NCBI GenBank assembly: GCA_003427395.1
Contig: BFEA01000255.1
Coordinates: 1,924,479-1,946,752 of the forward strand
From: Chara braunii
Lineage: Eukaryota > Streptophyta > Charophyceae > Charales > Characeae
Length of the DNA stretch: 22,274 bases
Reading direction: 5' to 3'
The notes under the pieces were generated by a model. The model ran no database searches. It was not told the origin of the DNA and saw only the letters and a program-made list of their open reading frames with translations. Every line of letters starts with the position of its first letter. The first letter of the stretch is position 1. Shown here in pieces: positions 8,236 to 15,891 of the stretch. A program made the translations under genes and the position numbers.

Positions 8236-8673
8236 GGGCGCGCTTGAAGTTCTGTGGCGCTATGCAGCCATTTCATCTTGGAATCGGACTCATCCTCTTC
8301 TGATGAACTACCACTGTAGTACAGCAGCAGAGGGAGCTGCTCGAGGCGTCTGGCGGCATACGGTGCGCCCTGAAACGGCCAAAAAACACAGGGGGCATTT
8401 TTTGGGGGCGGCCAAGGACCCGAAAAACGTCCTAGGCCCTCCCCCAAAAAATTCGAATTTTTCAAAATTGGCCCCAATCCGGACCTACCAGACCGGACAG
8501 CGGACCCAAATCCAGACAACCGGACCATCTGCAGTCTTTTTGTGAGGGACTGTAGAGCCTTCCACAGGCTTCGCCACTCTGGGAGTGGAGCATCTTCCCC
8601 TTTCAGGGTCCTGAATCTTCTTGTAGCCAACCCAGTCGGAGTGATGACCGTTGCAGAGCGTTGGAACTGTACC

Positions 8674-8677
<4 letters not shown>
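8234..8677. other. anonymous DNA with GGACC-type words
   Basis: The segment 8477-8525 has CCGGACC, CCAGACCGGACAG and CAGACAACCGGACC, closely resembling 7341-7412 and probably from the same repeat family. The remainder is not recognised. Confidence 0.45.

Positions 8678-8731
<54 letters not shown>
8678..8731. repeat. poly(T), 54 bases
   Basis: Uninterrupted T run. On the minus strand it is a poly(A) lying 26 bases beyond the dispersed hairpin motif at 8758-8781, consistent with a retroposon tail on that strand. Confidence 0.95.
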
Positions 8732-8736
<5 letters not shown>

Positions 8737-8757
8737 CAATGGGAGTGACGCCATTAT

Positions 8758-8781
8758 GCTGGAAACCGGGTCCAGCGTCCC
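8758..8781 (-). repeat. dispersed hairpin motif, copy 1
   Basis: Minus strand reads GGGACGCTGGACCCGG then TTTCCAGC, a stem-loop with GCTGGA/TCCAGC arms. It is followed on that strand by a weakly conserved CACTCCCATTGATGTT and a 54-base poly(A). See the related copies at 9059, 9154, 20001, 20389, 21181, 21617 and 21943. Confidence 0.8.
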
Positions 8782-9058
8782 ATATCCAAGCTGCTCCTCT
8801 GCTCTTCTGTACCTATCCTGCAGCAGGTTTGGGTGCTGAGGGGGGCCACCGGGGGGCACCAGTGGAATCTCCCTCCATCCCCTAGCCTCTGCCATCCACC
8901 TATTGTCCTCCTGGCGCCTGCAATACAGTGTGTTTGAAAAAATCTGGATTCACCAAAACGACAGACTGATCAGACTTTTTTTGTTTTTTGCAAGACCTCT
9001 ATCCTGGTGGTGGTAGGAGAACCACCGGGATCGAGGCTTTGCCTAGCGGGCCGCCCCA
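8782..9058. other. anonymous DNA between hairpin-motif copies
   Basis: Contains GGGGGGCCACCGGGGGGCAC near 8839-8858. No gene or other recognisable feature. Confidence 0.4.
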
Positions 9059-9105
9059 TCTATTGGTGGGGAGCAGCACCTGCTGGAAACCGGGTCCAGC
9101 GTCCC
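9059..9105 (-). repeat. dispersed hairpin motif, copy 2 (long form)
   Basis: On the minus strand it carries the full 45-base form: GGGACGCTGGACCCGG, TTTCCAGCAGGTGCTG, then CTCCCCACCAATAGATGG. The stem is perfect in this copy. Confidence 0.85.
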
Positions 9106-9153
9106 TTAAGTACATCATTGCAAAACAACACCTCAATGCAGTGGCGTCAATGT

Positions 9154-9177
9154 GCTGGAAACTGGGTCCAGCGTCCC
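9154..9177 (-). repeat. dispersed hairpin motif, copy 3
   Basis: Minus strand GGGACGCTGGACCCAG then TTTCCAGC. The following ACATTGACGCCACTGCATTG resembles the downstream part of copy 1, so copies 1 and 3 form a subtype distinct from the long form. Confidence 0.8.
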
Positions 9178-9310
9178 ATACTCAATCTACTCTTCCCTTC
9201 CTACCTGCCCCACACATCTATAATAGTCAGAGTGTGCAAGTGTTTGGAAACCACTGAAACAAACTTGGAACATCTGAACCAACTGCAAAAAAGGAAGGAA
9301 TGGAGGAAAC

Positions 9311-9534
9311 AGCCGGGCTGAAAAACCAGGCTGAACTGGGCTGAACCAGGCTGCTCGAAGCTGCACGGTGATCTGCTGTCGTGCAACAAGGAGCAACAGA
9401 AAATAGGCTGAGACACCTGGCTGCTCTAGGCTGCGCTGAGATCTGCTGCCGTGCAACACCCGGTTGGATTAGGCTGTTCAGAGCTGCGCTGACTTCCCTC
9501 CTGCTCTAAGCTGCGCTGAGCTCTTCTGCACAGC
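9311..9534. repeat. degenerate about 70-bp minisatellite
   Basis: The phrase CTGCTC.A.GCTGC.C.G.G recurs at 9351, 9421, 9474 (as CTGTTC) and 9501, with ATCTGCTG.CGTGCAAC following in the first two units 70 bases apart. Later units are shorter and more diverged. Confidence 0.75.
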
Positions 9535-9845
9535 TGAAGTATGTGGAGACGTTCCGGATGCTTTTCAGTCCGAGCTTATGCAGGCGACAGGATTTCTGCT
9601 AGGGACAGCGGATGGGGTGGGAATGGATCTGCGAAGTCCTGGGCGGGACGTAACGGGGAGCCGGGGTCTATCTTGGTCCAGTCGTGAAAGATCAACTGAT
9701 AATCCCTTATTATTTCTGCCCGGGGTTCCCCTCGTGCTTCTCTCTGTTTGGCGACCGGTCCACTTTACTGCTGCCACCCATCCCTCCCTTTCCCCCCCCA
9801 GCCAGTCCCTGCAGAAGGTAGCAATGACCCGGTTCATGTCACCCC

Positions 9846-10520
9846 AGGAGGACGTTTGGTCGAGCTTGTCTTTAGTTTTCTTCCATTGTGCCGCCAGCTC
9901 AAATTGAATCAACGTCCGAATTTGATCCATCGCCTCTCCGTCTTTCACCCATGCTCCCTCTAGCTCCAAACAACATCTTCTCCAACATATAGTCCATAGC
10001 ACACTCCGTCTGCCCAGATTGAACATGTTCTCCTCAAATATCTTCCCCCATATTGGAGGGAAATGTCCCAAGAGTATGGCCCTCCACTCCCGGCGCAGTA
10101 CATCTCCTCAAATATCTTCCCCCGTATTGGAGGGAAATGTCCCAAGAGTATGGCCCTCCACTCCCATGGCCATACTGCGCCGGGAACTATGTGTCGCCAG
10201 ATTCTATCCCAACTTCTCCACAGTAGTACCGATGCGGGACATTGGAGGAAAATGTGTTCAATGGTTTCGGCCCGTCTCCCCCCCGGGAAAGTTTGGAGAC
10301 ATCGGTGACACCATGGCAGTGCCTTCCCTTGTTGCTCCAGGTGGGTGTGGTCTATCAGCCAGTCCTTTGTTGGTTGACACCTATGTTCTATTTGCCATTG
10401 GAGGGCGGAGATCTTGGCGGGTCGTTTGTTGTTCTGAGCAAACCAGCGTATGGGCTTCAGTAGATAGCAACTTATTGGGGTGGTTTGTGAATAACCCTCG
10501 TTCTCACTCTTCCACCCTAG
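9846..10520 (-). pseudogene. LINE ORF2 C-terminal fragment (zinc-binding RT tail)
   Basis: The minus-strand frame ending near 9960 contains, at 10310-10239, the spacing C-x2-C-x14-H-x4-C within WCHRC and ETIEHIFLQCPASVLLW. This is the zinc-binding module found after the reverse transcriptase domain of plant-type non-LTR retrotransposons. It is preceded by a Trp/Arg-rich linker and followed by WEWRAILLGHFPPI. A 74-base tandem duplication (10030/10104) then shifts the frame; the matching continuation lies in another frame at about 10071-9846 (GKIFEENMFNLG onward). The polymerase and endonuclease domains are absent. It is a dead 3' remnant, as is usual for 5'-truncated LINE insertions. Homology is not evident beyond 10520 on the 5' side. 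Confidence 0.75.
10030..10172. repeat. 74-bp tandem duplication inside the LINE
   Basis: CTCCTCAAATATCTTCCCCC begins at 10030 and again at 10104; about 66 bases match with one difference before the copies diverge. The period of 74 is not a multiple of three, so the event broke the LINE frame. Confidence 0.93.
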
Positions 10521-11224
10521 CAGAAGGGGTTCTGATCTGAAATCTTCAGCGTTGCCTAACAGAATCAAGCTCTTCCCTGAACAGTGAAGTCGAACTTCCG
10601 CTAGGCCAACCATAGTTCTGGATGTGCTTGCTTCGTACTTGCATCTCAGTTTTGGACGAATCCGACCGCAATCACGTCCAAAAGTAAGATGCAAAAATTC
10701 GCCCTGTGAGCAACGAAACTTTTTTTCTTTTCTTTTTCTTTTTCGCTTAGCTTTCTTGTCATATTCGGTAGCTGAGGGCCTACTAAATGTGCAAAATGAG
10801 AATGAATCTTCCTCAGGAACATGGAAAGATACACATTGTCTTTTGTGCACGTGGTGAGCTTGGATGTAGAAGTGCTAAGATGGGCCTCGATCCACTACTC
10901 ACGGCACAAAAGACAAAAAGTTATGGCTTATCTGCCCACGTTCAAGGAGAAGATTCAAGGCGTCGTTGCACTACTCGCGAAATGTACAAAACGAGAGTGA
11001 ATCTTGCGCTAGAAAGGGATAGGGGAGCATGGATAGCAAAAGTGGAATGGGGGGGGGATAAGGATGAACGGCAACCACGGGAGATAATGGAATACAGGGA
11101 CTATCACCCGATTTTCAATGGCTGGATAACTATAGAACCCACTTTCCCAATGCGCCACCCATCCGACTTCCCGGACCCCTTCCCTCCACACCTACTCGCC
11201 CTGGTTGAGGCAAGGACGGTCTGA
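10521..11224. other. anonymous DNA with two imperfect hairpins
   Basis: Hairpin 1: arms 10639-10658 and 10675-10694 (20 bases, two mismatches, 16-base loop). Hairpin 2: TGTCTTTTGTGC at 10837 pairs with GCACAAAAGACA ending at 10915, with CTCAC/GTGAG extension and a loop of about 39 bases. A phrase of type AATGTGCAAAATGAGAATGA (10786) recurs in variant form at 10981. No gene is seen. Confidence 0.6.
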
Positions 11225-11365
11225 GTTTTCTCTTTTTTATCCTTTTCTCCTCTCTTTCCTTTTTCCCTTTCTTTTCTCTCCTTTTTTCTTCCTTTTCCTT
11301 TTGTCTTTTCTTTTTTTGCCCTTTTCCTTTTTCCTTTTTCTGGTCCTTTTTATTTTTATTTTTAG
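11225..11365. repeat. T-rich polypyrimidine tract
   Basis: Mostly TTCC/TTTTC words with very few purines over about 140 bases. The Lys/Glu-rich minus-strand frame is a by-product. It lies beyond the 3' side of the minus-strand Penelope-like element. Confidence 0.85.
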
Positions 11366-11754
11366 ACGTCCGCCCTCTCTCCTCAAAAGGAGTTAAGATC
11401 ATACCTTTTTGAGTCAAAAATCGCACTTCTACAACGGTTAAATTTCTCATTTTCCCCATGCCCTGAGATTTCCCGGCCTCCGGCGCCCCTTCGGAGACCG
11501 TGTACCACTCGAGAGGCGCGCACGATAATACAACAATGGTGGAACAGGTTTGTTTGATTATGTGTGTGTAACAGGTGAGAAGCCTCAACACGTCATGCAC
11601 AGGTACTCAGTCAACACGAGCGTAGTACGGAATACCACACACAAGTAGTCAAAGTACGTAAAGCAACGTGATTACAAAAGCGAATAACGCGATTACAAAC
11701 GCGAATCAACAACAACTGAAAGTCAACAACCCGGTGGGTTTGGCTACCCCGACC

Positions 11755-11786
11755 GGTTTCGACCGCAGCCACGCGGTCGTCCTCAG
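11755..11786 (-). ncRNA. hammerhead-like hairpin (candidate)
   Basis: On the minus strand the order is CTGAGGA (11786-11780), a perfect seven-base stem CGACCGC/GCGGTCG with loop GTGGCT (11779-11760), then AAACC. Hammerhead ribozymes have CUGANGA, stem II, GAAAC. If the stem is taken as GACCGC/GCGGTC the second core strand is an exact GAAAC, but one extra C follows CTGAGGA. Known Penelope-like elements carry hammerhead motifs in their terminal repeats, and this lies about 750 bases beyond the RT frame on the same strand. Stems I and III are not convincing. It could instead be a structured 3' region, or coding (PEDDRVAAVETGRG). Confidence 0.3.
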
Positions 11787-12127
11787 GGGGCTTTTTCCAC
11801 CTCGTCTTCTTCCTCCACCAACCTACCGGCATCGTCCTGTCTCCTACCAATCATGGCAGGCTTGTCCGACACCGGGCCCACAAAGGATTGTAAACAGCTC
11901 AATGATTGTTGATATAGTACTGAGATTGTCGCAGGTTACCATCGAACTACTTCTACCTTCCATAAGAACAGCCTGTTCCTCGGCCTCCGTTGTCGGAACC
12001 TGGTACCGGAAGAATGGTACTACTTCCAAAAAAAGCAACCGGAAAAGAATAGTAGCCGTTAATTCATTAAAAGAACTAAAGAAAAAAACAAAAATATGAA
12101 AAAATAGTTCTCCCAATGCGAACTCCG

Positions 12128-12184
12128 ATTAAACCCTGTCCCTAGATTAAAACCCTGTCCCTAGATTAAACTCATGTCCCTAGA
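12128..12184. repeat. 19-bp tandem repeat, three copies
   Basis: ATTAAACCCTGTCCCTAG, ATTAAAACCCTGTCCCTAG and ATTAAACTCATGTCCCTAG lie head to tail. It superficially resembles plant telomere repeat (CCCTAAA), but the unit differs. Confidence 0.9.
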
Positions 12185-12484
12185 TGTACGACACAGCGTC
12201 ATTAACGCTCCGTCCTAACAAAAAAGATAGTTCTCCAATGTTCGAAGCCGGATGTTCGCGCCAAGCACTCCGTGCGTCACACTGCTAATTTCAATCATCA
12301 GTCAATCTGCTAAAATCTGCATCTAGCATCCGCTTTCTTTCTCCCACACCATCATTTACATCACCTTCATCGTCTTGTAATTACTCTACGGACTGAAAAA
12401 TACATCGTTGGACAGCCATGTCCAAATGTGGTTCTAAATGGGCTCTCTGCCTGTTGCAAATCTCTTCAGAACACGGAGAAAGAA

Positions 12485-12598
12485 TTATGTGGGGAAATCC
12501 ATCAGTCTCAATTCTCGGCTCAAGGTAAGTACCCTGTCGGAGTTATGTGGGGAAATCCATCAGTCTCAATTCTCGGCTCAAGGTAAGTACCCTGTCGG
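12485..12598. repeat. 58-bp tandem duplication at the end of the RT frame
   Basis: A 56-base block beginning TTATGTGGGGAAATCCATCA at 12485 is repeated without change at 12543, with a two-base joint. It covers the C-terminal codons (RELRLMDFPT) and stop of the reverse transcriptase reading frame, so the terminus is present twice. The perfect match implies a recent event. Confidence 0.95.
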
Positions 12599-13799
12599 GT
12601 AACTCACTCCTCACCGTCGTGTTTCTGTCAATTCTGTGTAGGCGGCTAGCTATTACAGCGCTCTTGTGCGCTTTGCTTACCCACGATCTGTAGCTCTGTC
12701 CATTTTTGAACTCGAGCTCGTCGTCCGTCCACACTGACAGCTCGATTTTGGACATCTGAACACATCCAACATACGAATATACATTCCGTAGTCGCATCTC
12801 CAGACCCAAGAACTCCCATCTGCCACTGTCGTCGTCTGTCATTTTGAGGGTTAGATTACTTGGATAACAGTGTTCGAAGAGTTCCCTTATTCTGGTCCCG
12901 TTCCCATCATCGCCCTTCTTAGTCACAATCACCAAACTGACATCGTCTATCAACCTATCAACCTAATACCGAAAACATTGGCGCGTGCTCGCCCCAAACT
13001 CAAAAGGAAATTGAAGTCAGCGTGAGCACACATGATGCATGCCAAAGGTGGACTCATGCTTTTCCCCATGGGAATGTCGACCTCCTGCTTCAGGATTACA
13101 CCCGTTGCCGTGGTGTAGGTGTGCTTCATGTCAAATTCAACGAACCGCCTTAGTGTCTCCAACTCAATGGACCGCCAATGGTCTGCTCCAGTCGGTCGTC
13201 CAAAACTGCTTCCTCGTCCACGTGGGTTCACTCTCACCGTCACCTTGCCTTTCGAGATGAAGTAGTCAATGATCCAGTTCACTGCTTCCATGATTTTCTC
13301 ATGTGGCAGTTTACTGAACATGTTCTTGATGTCATACGGCATCGAGGAGACATGTCGATCTTCCGTCCATACTTGCTGAATGTTCTTATTCATCTTGTCG
13401 ATTCGCGGTACGATATCGGATACCGCCTTCATGTTGAAGTGTCATGCTTTGGTTGGACAGAAGCCCGGTCGAGAGTGCCTTCTTCTCCAACTTGACAAAG
13501 CTCTTCAGCCTGTATGCCTCGACATCCGCCTTCATTTCCGCGAAGATCGAAGTCTCATCATTGACCATGATCCGATAGCCCCCGTTACAGACGAACGTGG
13601 ACATCATCGCTTCATGGTACACAAGCGGGCAGAGTACCAAAGTCTCTCCCATATTCCTATCTAGAGGCGTACAGACCAACCCATCCAATCGTTCTCGTAA
13701 CTCCTTCACCGTATCCAGCTCCAAGTACTTCGTATCAGTGTTCCCTTTGCTCATCAAGCAACCTTCAGCTTTGCTCTGAGACACGTGAATACTCTTCAC
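12543..13799 (-). pseudogene. Penelope-like reverse transcriptase, frameshifted
   Basis: Three consecutive minus-strand frames make one RT. (1) 13799-13386 has LVCTPLDRNMGETLVLCP, the N-terminal RT region typical of Penelope-like enzymes. (2) 13432-12950 has motif A (YDIKNMFSKLP, Asp at residue 34) and motif B (VDIPMGKSMSPPLACI, residues 118-133). (3) 12953-12543 opens with motif C (LIDDVSLVIV), followed by WEFLGLEM, a motif D/E-type segment. The catalytic Asp residues are all retained. Frames 1 and 2 are separated by a one-base shift near 13430-13445; frames 2 and 3 by an eight-base tandem duplication at 12948-12963. The RT lies downstream of the GIY-YIG frame at 17400-18422 on the same strand, separated by a gypsy insertion. 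Not functional in this copy. Confidence 0.75.
12948..12963. repeat. 8-bp direct duplication that breaks the RT
   Basis: TATCAACC occurs at 12948-12955 and again at 12956-12963. On the minus strand it falls between RLI and the DD of motif C. Removing one copy would place motif B and motif C in one frame, so it is a clear frameshift lesion. Confidence 0.9.
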
Positions 13800-13845
13800 C
13801 CCTCAATTTGGTCTCGATTCATGTCGACTCATCAGTCATGTCATG

Positions 13846-14300
13846 TTGAGCTATTGACGAACCTACTCTTCGAGCTACTGACGAGCCTTCTATTGACTAT
13901 TCTCCTACCATCGCCGAGGACGGCACTGTCGAGTCTTGCTCTTGTGATTGGTCGATAGCCTTCTACTCCCGTCAGCTCCTTCCCGCCGAGATAAACTACA
14001 TCGTTGATGAACGTGAGGTTCTCGCAGTAGTTAATGTCACTCGGCACTGGCGTCACTACCTGCGCGGGGCACCGTTCACGGTGCGCACGAACAACTCTGT
14101 TGTCCAGGCTTTTCTGACAAAGCCGAAGCTCACTCCTCGACAGGCTCGCTGGTGGCACGACCTATCCGAGTTTAGTTTCACCACTGAGCACATCAAGGGT
14201 GAGACTAATCGGTCGCAAATGCCTTATCTCGGTGCCCTGACCACGACCAGAAGCAAATCCAGCTCTCTTCCATCTCAGTCACCACCGTCCACCACTCGGT
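13846..14300 (+). pseudogene. gypsy RT-RNase H fragment
   Basis: Frame 2 is open from 13846 and includes IAFYSRQLLPAEINYIVDER, EVLAVVNVTRHWRHYLRG and RQARWWHDLSEFSF followed by EHIKGETN, the Ty3/gypsy RNase H signature. Where the family has a catalytic T-D-H this copy reads T-N-N (14087-14095), and the expected ADALSR-type ending is replaced by SQMPYLGAL. The frame is lost before 14300. The enzyme is therefore unlikely to be active. Confidence 0.8.
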
Positions 14301-14748
14301 GATCGACGAGTTTCGCACTCAATACCGCCATTGCCCCGACTATCGCGACATCCACGCGACCCTTCGGAGTGGCAAGACCGTCCCGAACTACTCTCTCGGG
14401 GACAACGGTCTTGTGTACTGGCACGGTTCACAGGGCACTAGAGAGCCCCGCATTTGCGTTCCCTCCACTGGACAACTATGTGTCCAGACAGTAAAGAGAG
14501 TTCCATGACCAGGCAGTCGTCGGTCATATGGGCTTCCACAAGACGTTGGCTCGTGTGAGCCGCCTGTACGTCTGGCCGAAGCGCAAGGACTCTGTGAAGG
14601 ACTACGTCGCAGAGTGTCCCACATGTCAGGAGGTGAACAGTGTGAACCACTTGCCTTATAGTTTGTTTCAGCCTCTTCCTATCCCTGAGGGTCGTTGGCA
14701 GTCCATCTCGATGGACTTTATCGTCCCTCTTCGTCCTCCCACCCCCGC
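14299..14748 (+). pseudogene. gypsy integrase N-terminal region, frameshifted
   Basis: 14299-14508 (frame 1) encodes the linker IDEFRTQYRHCPDYRDI and following residues. The frame then shifts near 14500; frame 2 continues with FHDQAVVGHMGFHKT and CPTCQ, the HHCC zinc finger of retroviral-type integrases, and reaches SMDFIVPL, whose Asp is the first residue of the catalytic triad. Another shift follows in the C-rich stretch CCCACCCCCGCGG near 14738-14750. Confidence 0.75.
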
Positions 14749-15891
14749 GGTCATGATGCTATCCTGGTCGTCGTTGACCGCTTCACGAAGCGTGCACGCT
14801 TTGTTCTGTGCCGCTATGCCATCAGTGCACGTGAGGTCGCCGGCATTGTGTTTGACCGAGTCGTTCGTTACCACGGCTTACCTCTGAGCATCATATCTGA
14901 CCATGACCCGCGCTTTACACGTCGATTCTGGCGACGGCTCCACGAGGTGTACGACACTCAGCTTTGCTTCTCCTCGTCTTACCTTCCTCAGACTGATGGT
15001 CAGACCGAGATCACGAACAGGACTCTCGGAGATATTCTCCGAAAGATTGTTCGTGACGACCAGCAGTGGGATCTCCATCTTGCCCCCGCGGAGATAGCCT
15101 ACAACCACGCCGTCTCGCCAACCACGGGGATGTCGCCTTACTATTGCGACCTCAGCTATCACCCTCATGTTCCCGCGGACTTCCTTCGACCGTCACAGAT
15201 GCACCCCGACACGAGTTGTCCCGCGCTGGATGATTGGGTTGCACACATGACGTCGATCACGAAGACCGCACATGAGCACATGGCAGCACGTGCGAACCGA
15301 TCGAGGATGGACCATCCATTCAAAGTCGGTGATGATGTGCTTGTCGACGCCCGCCACTTACAGCTCGACTCGGAAGCGGACACGCTTCGCAAGTTTCGGC
15401 GTCGCTTCTTTGGCCCATGCTGCATCCTCCAGGTCGTCGGTTCTGATACAGCTTCTAGCCCGGTCAGCTTCCGTGTGAAGCTGCCCGACTACCTACGCCA
15501 GACTCGTGTGCACGATGTCTACCACGTCTCGTTACTGCGTCCTTACCGCAGACTGTCTGAGCGTTTCGCTAGACGACCATACGAGCGTCCTCCACCCATC
15601 ATGGTGGACAGCCACGAGGAGTTCCTCGTTTCAGACATCATTGGTCGCCGAGTCACCGACAACAACCCCCGTCATGTCGAGTATCTCGTACGTTGGAAGG
15701 GTTACCCTGATGAGGAGGCTACCTGGAAGCCTCTTGAGCACTTGCAGCACGCTTGCATGTTGGTGCGTGCTTATGATCTTGCTTACCGTGCAGGGTTCAC
15801 TGCTCCTCCTCAGCCCACTGACCCTCCTCCTTCTCCCCCGGTTGAGGAGACCGCTGAAGTCGAGCCTGCTCCATCTGAGGCAGACCTTTAG
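14695..15891 (+). CDS. gypsy integrase core and chromodomain (open 398-codon segment)
   Basis: Genuine homology starts near 14749 (GHDAILVVVDRFTK); the earlier codons are out-of-frame sequence, so no real start codon exists here. Integrase core Asp is in ISDHDPRF (residue 69) and Glu in QTDGQTEITNR (residue 105); the first triad Asp lies in the previous frame. A GPY/F-like module is at about residues 233-285 (RRFFGPCCIL, with Cys for the usual Tyr/Phe). The chromodomain at 310-352 (VSDIIGRRV, EYLVRWKGYPDEEATWKPLE) has the aromatic and WKGYP core expected for binding methylated histone H3 tails, which targets chromoviruses to heterochromatin. The C-terminal tail is Pro/Glu-rich and ends at TAG 15889-15891. 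It is the best-preserved coding segment in the window. Confidence 0.85.
   Translation: MAVHLDGLYRPSSSSHPRGHDAILVVVDRFTKRARFVLCRYAISAREVAGIVFDRVVRYHGLPLSIISDHDPRFTRRFWRRLHEVYDTQLCFSSSYLPQTDGQTEITNRTLGDILRKIVRDDQQWDLHLAPAEIAYNHAVSPTTGMSPYYCDLSYHPHVPADFLRPSQMHPDTSCPALDDWVAHMTSITKTAHEHMAARANRSRMDHPFKVGDDVLVDARHLQLDSEADTLRKFRRRFFGPCCILQVVGSDTASSPVSFRVKLPDYLRQTRVHDVYHVSLLRPYRRLSERFARRPYERPPPIMVDSHEEFLVSDIIGRRVTDNNPRHVEYLVRWKGYPDEEATWKPLEHLQHACMLVRAYDLAYRAGFTAPPQPTDPPPSPPVEETAEVEPAPSEADL

Noticed and set aside
8130-8630. 166-codon minus-strand frame
   Set aside because: Depends on the (GA)n tract (Arg-Glu repeat) and GGACC-type repeat; no domain.
11668-12099. 143-codon plus-strand frame
   Set aside because: No recognisable domain; it overlaps the minus-strand hairpin region and looks like a chance frame.
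12128-12184. Possible interstitial telomere repeat
   Set aside because: The unit is 18-19 bases with CCCTGTCCCTAG, not the plant CCCTAAA heptamer.
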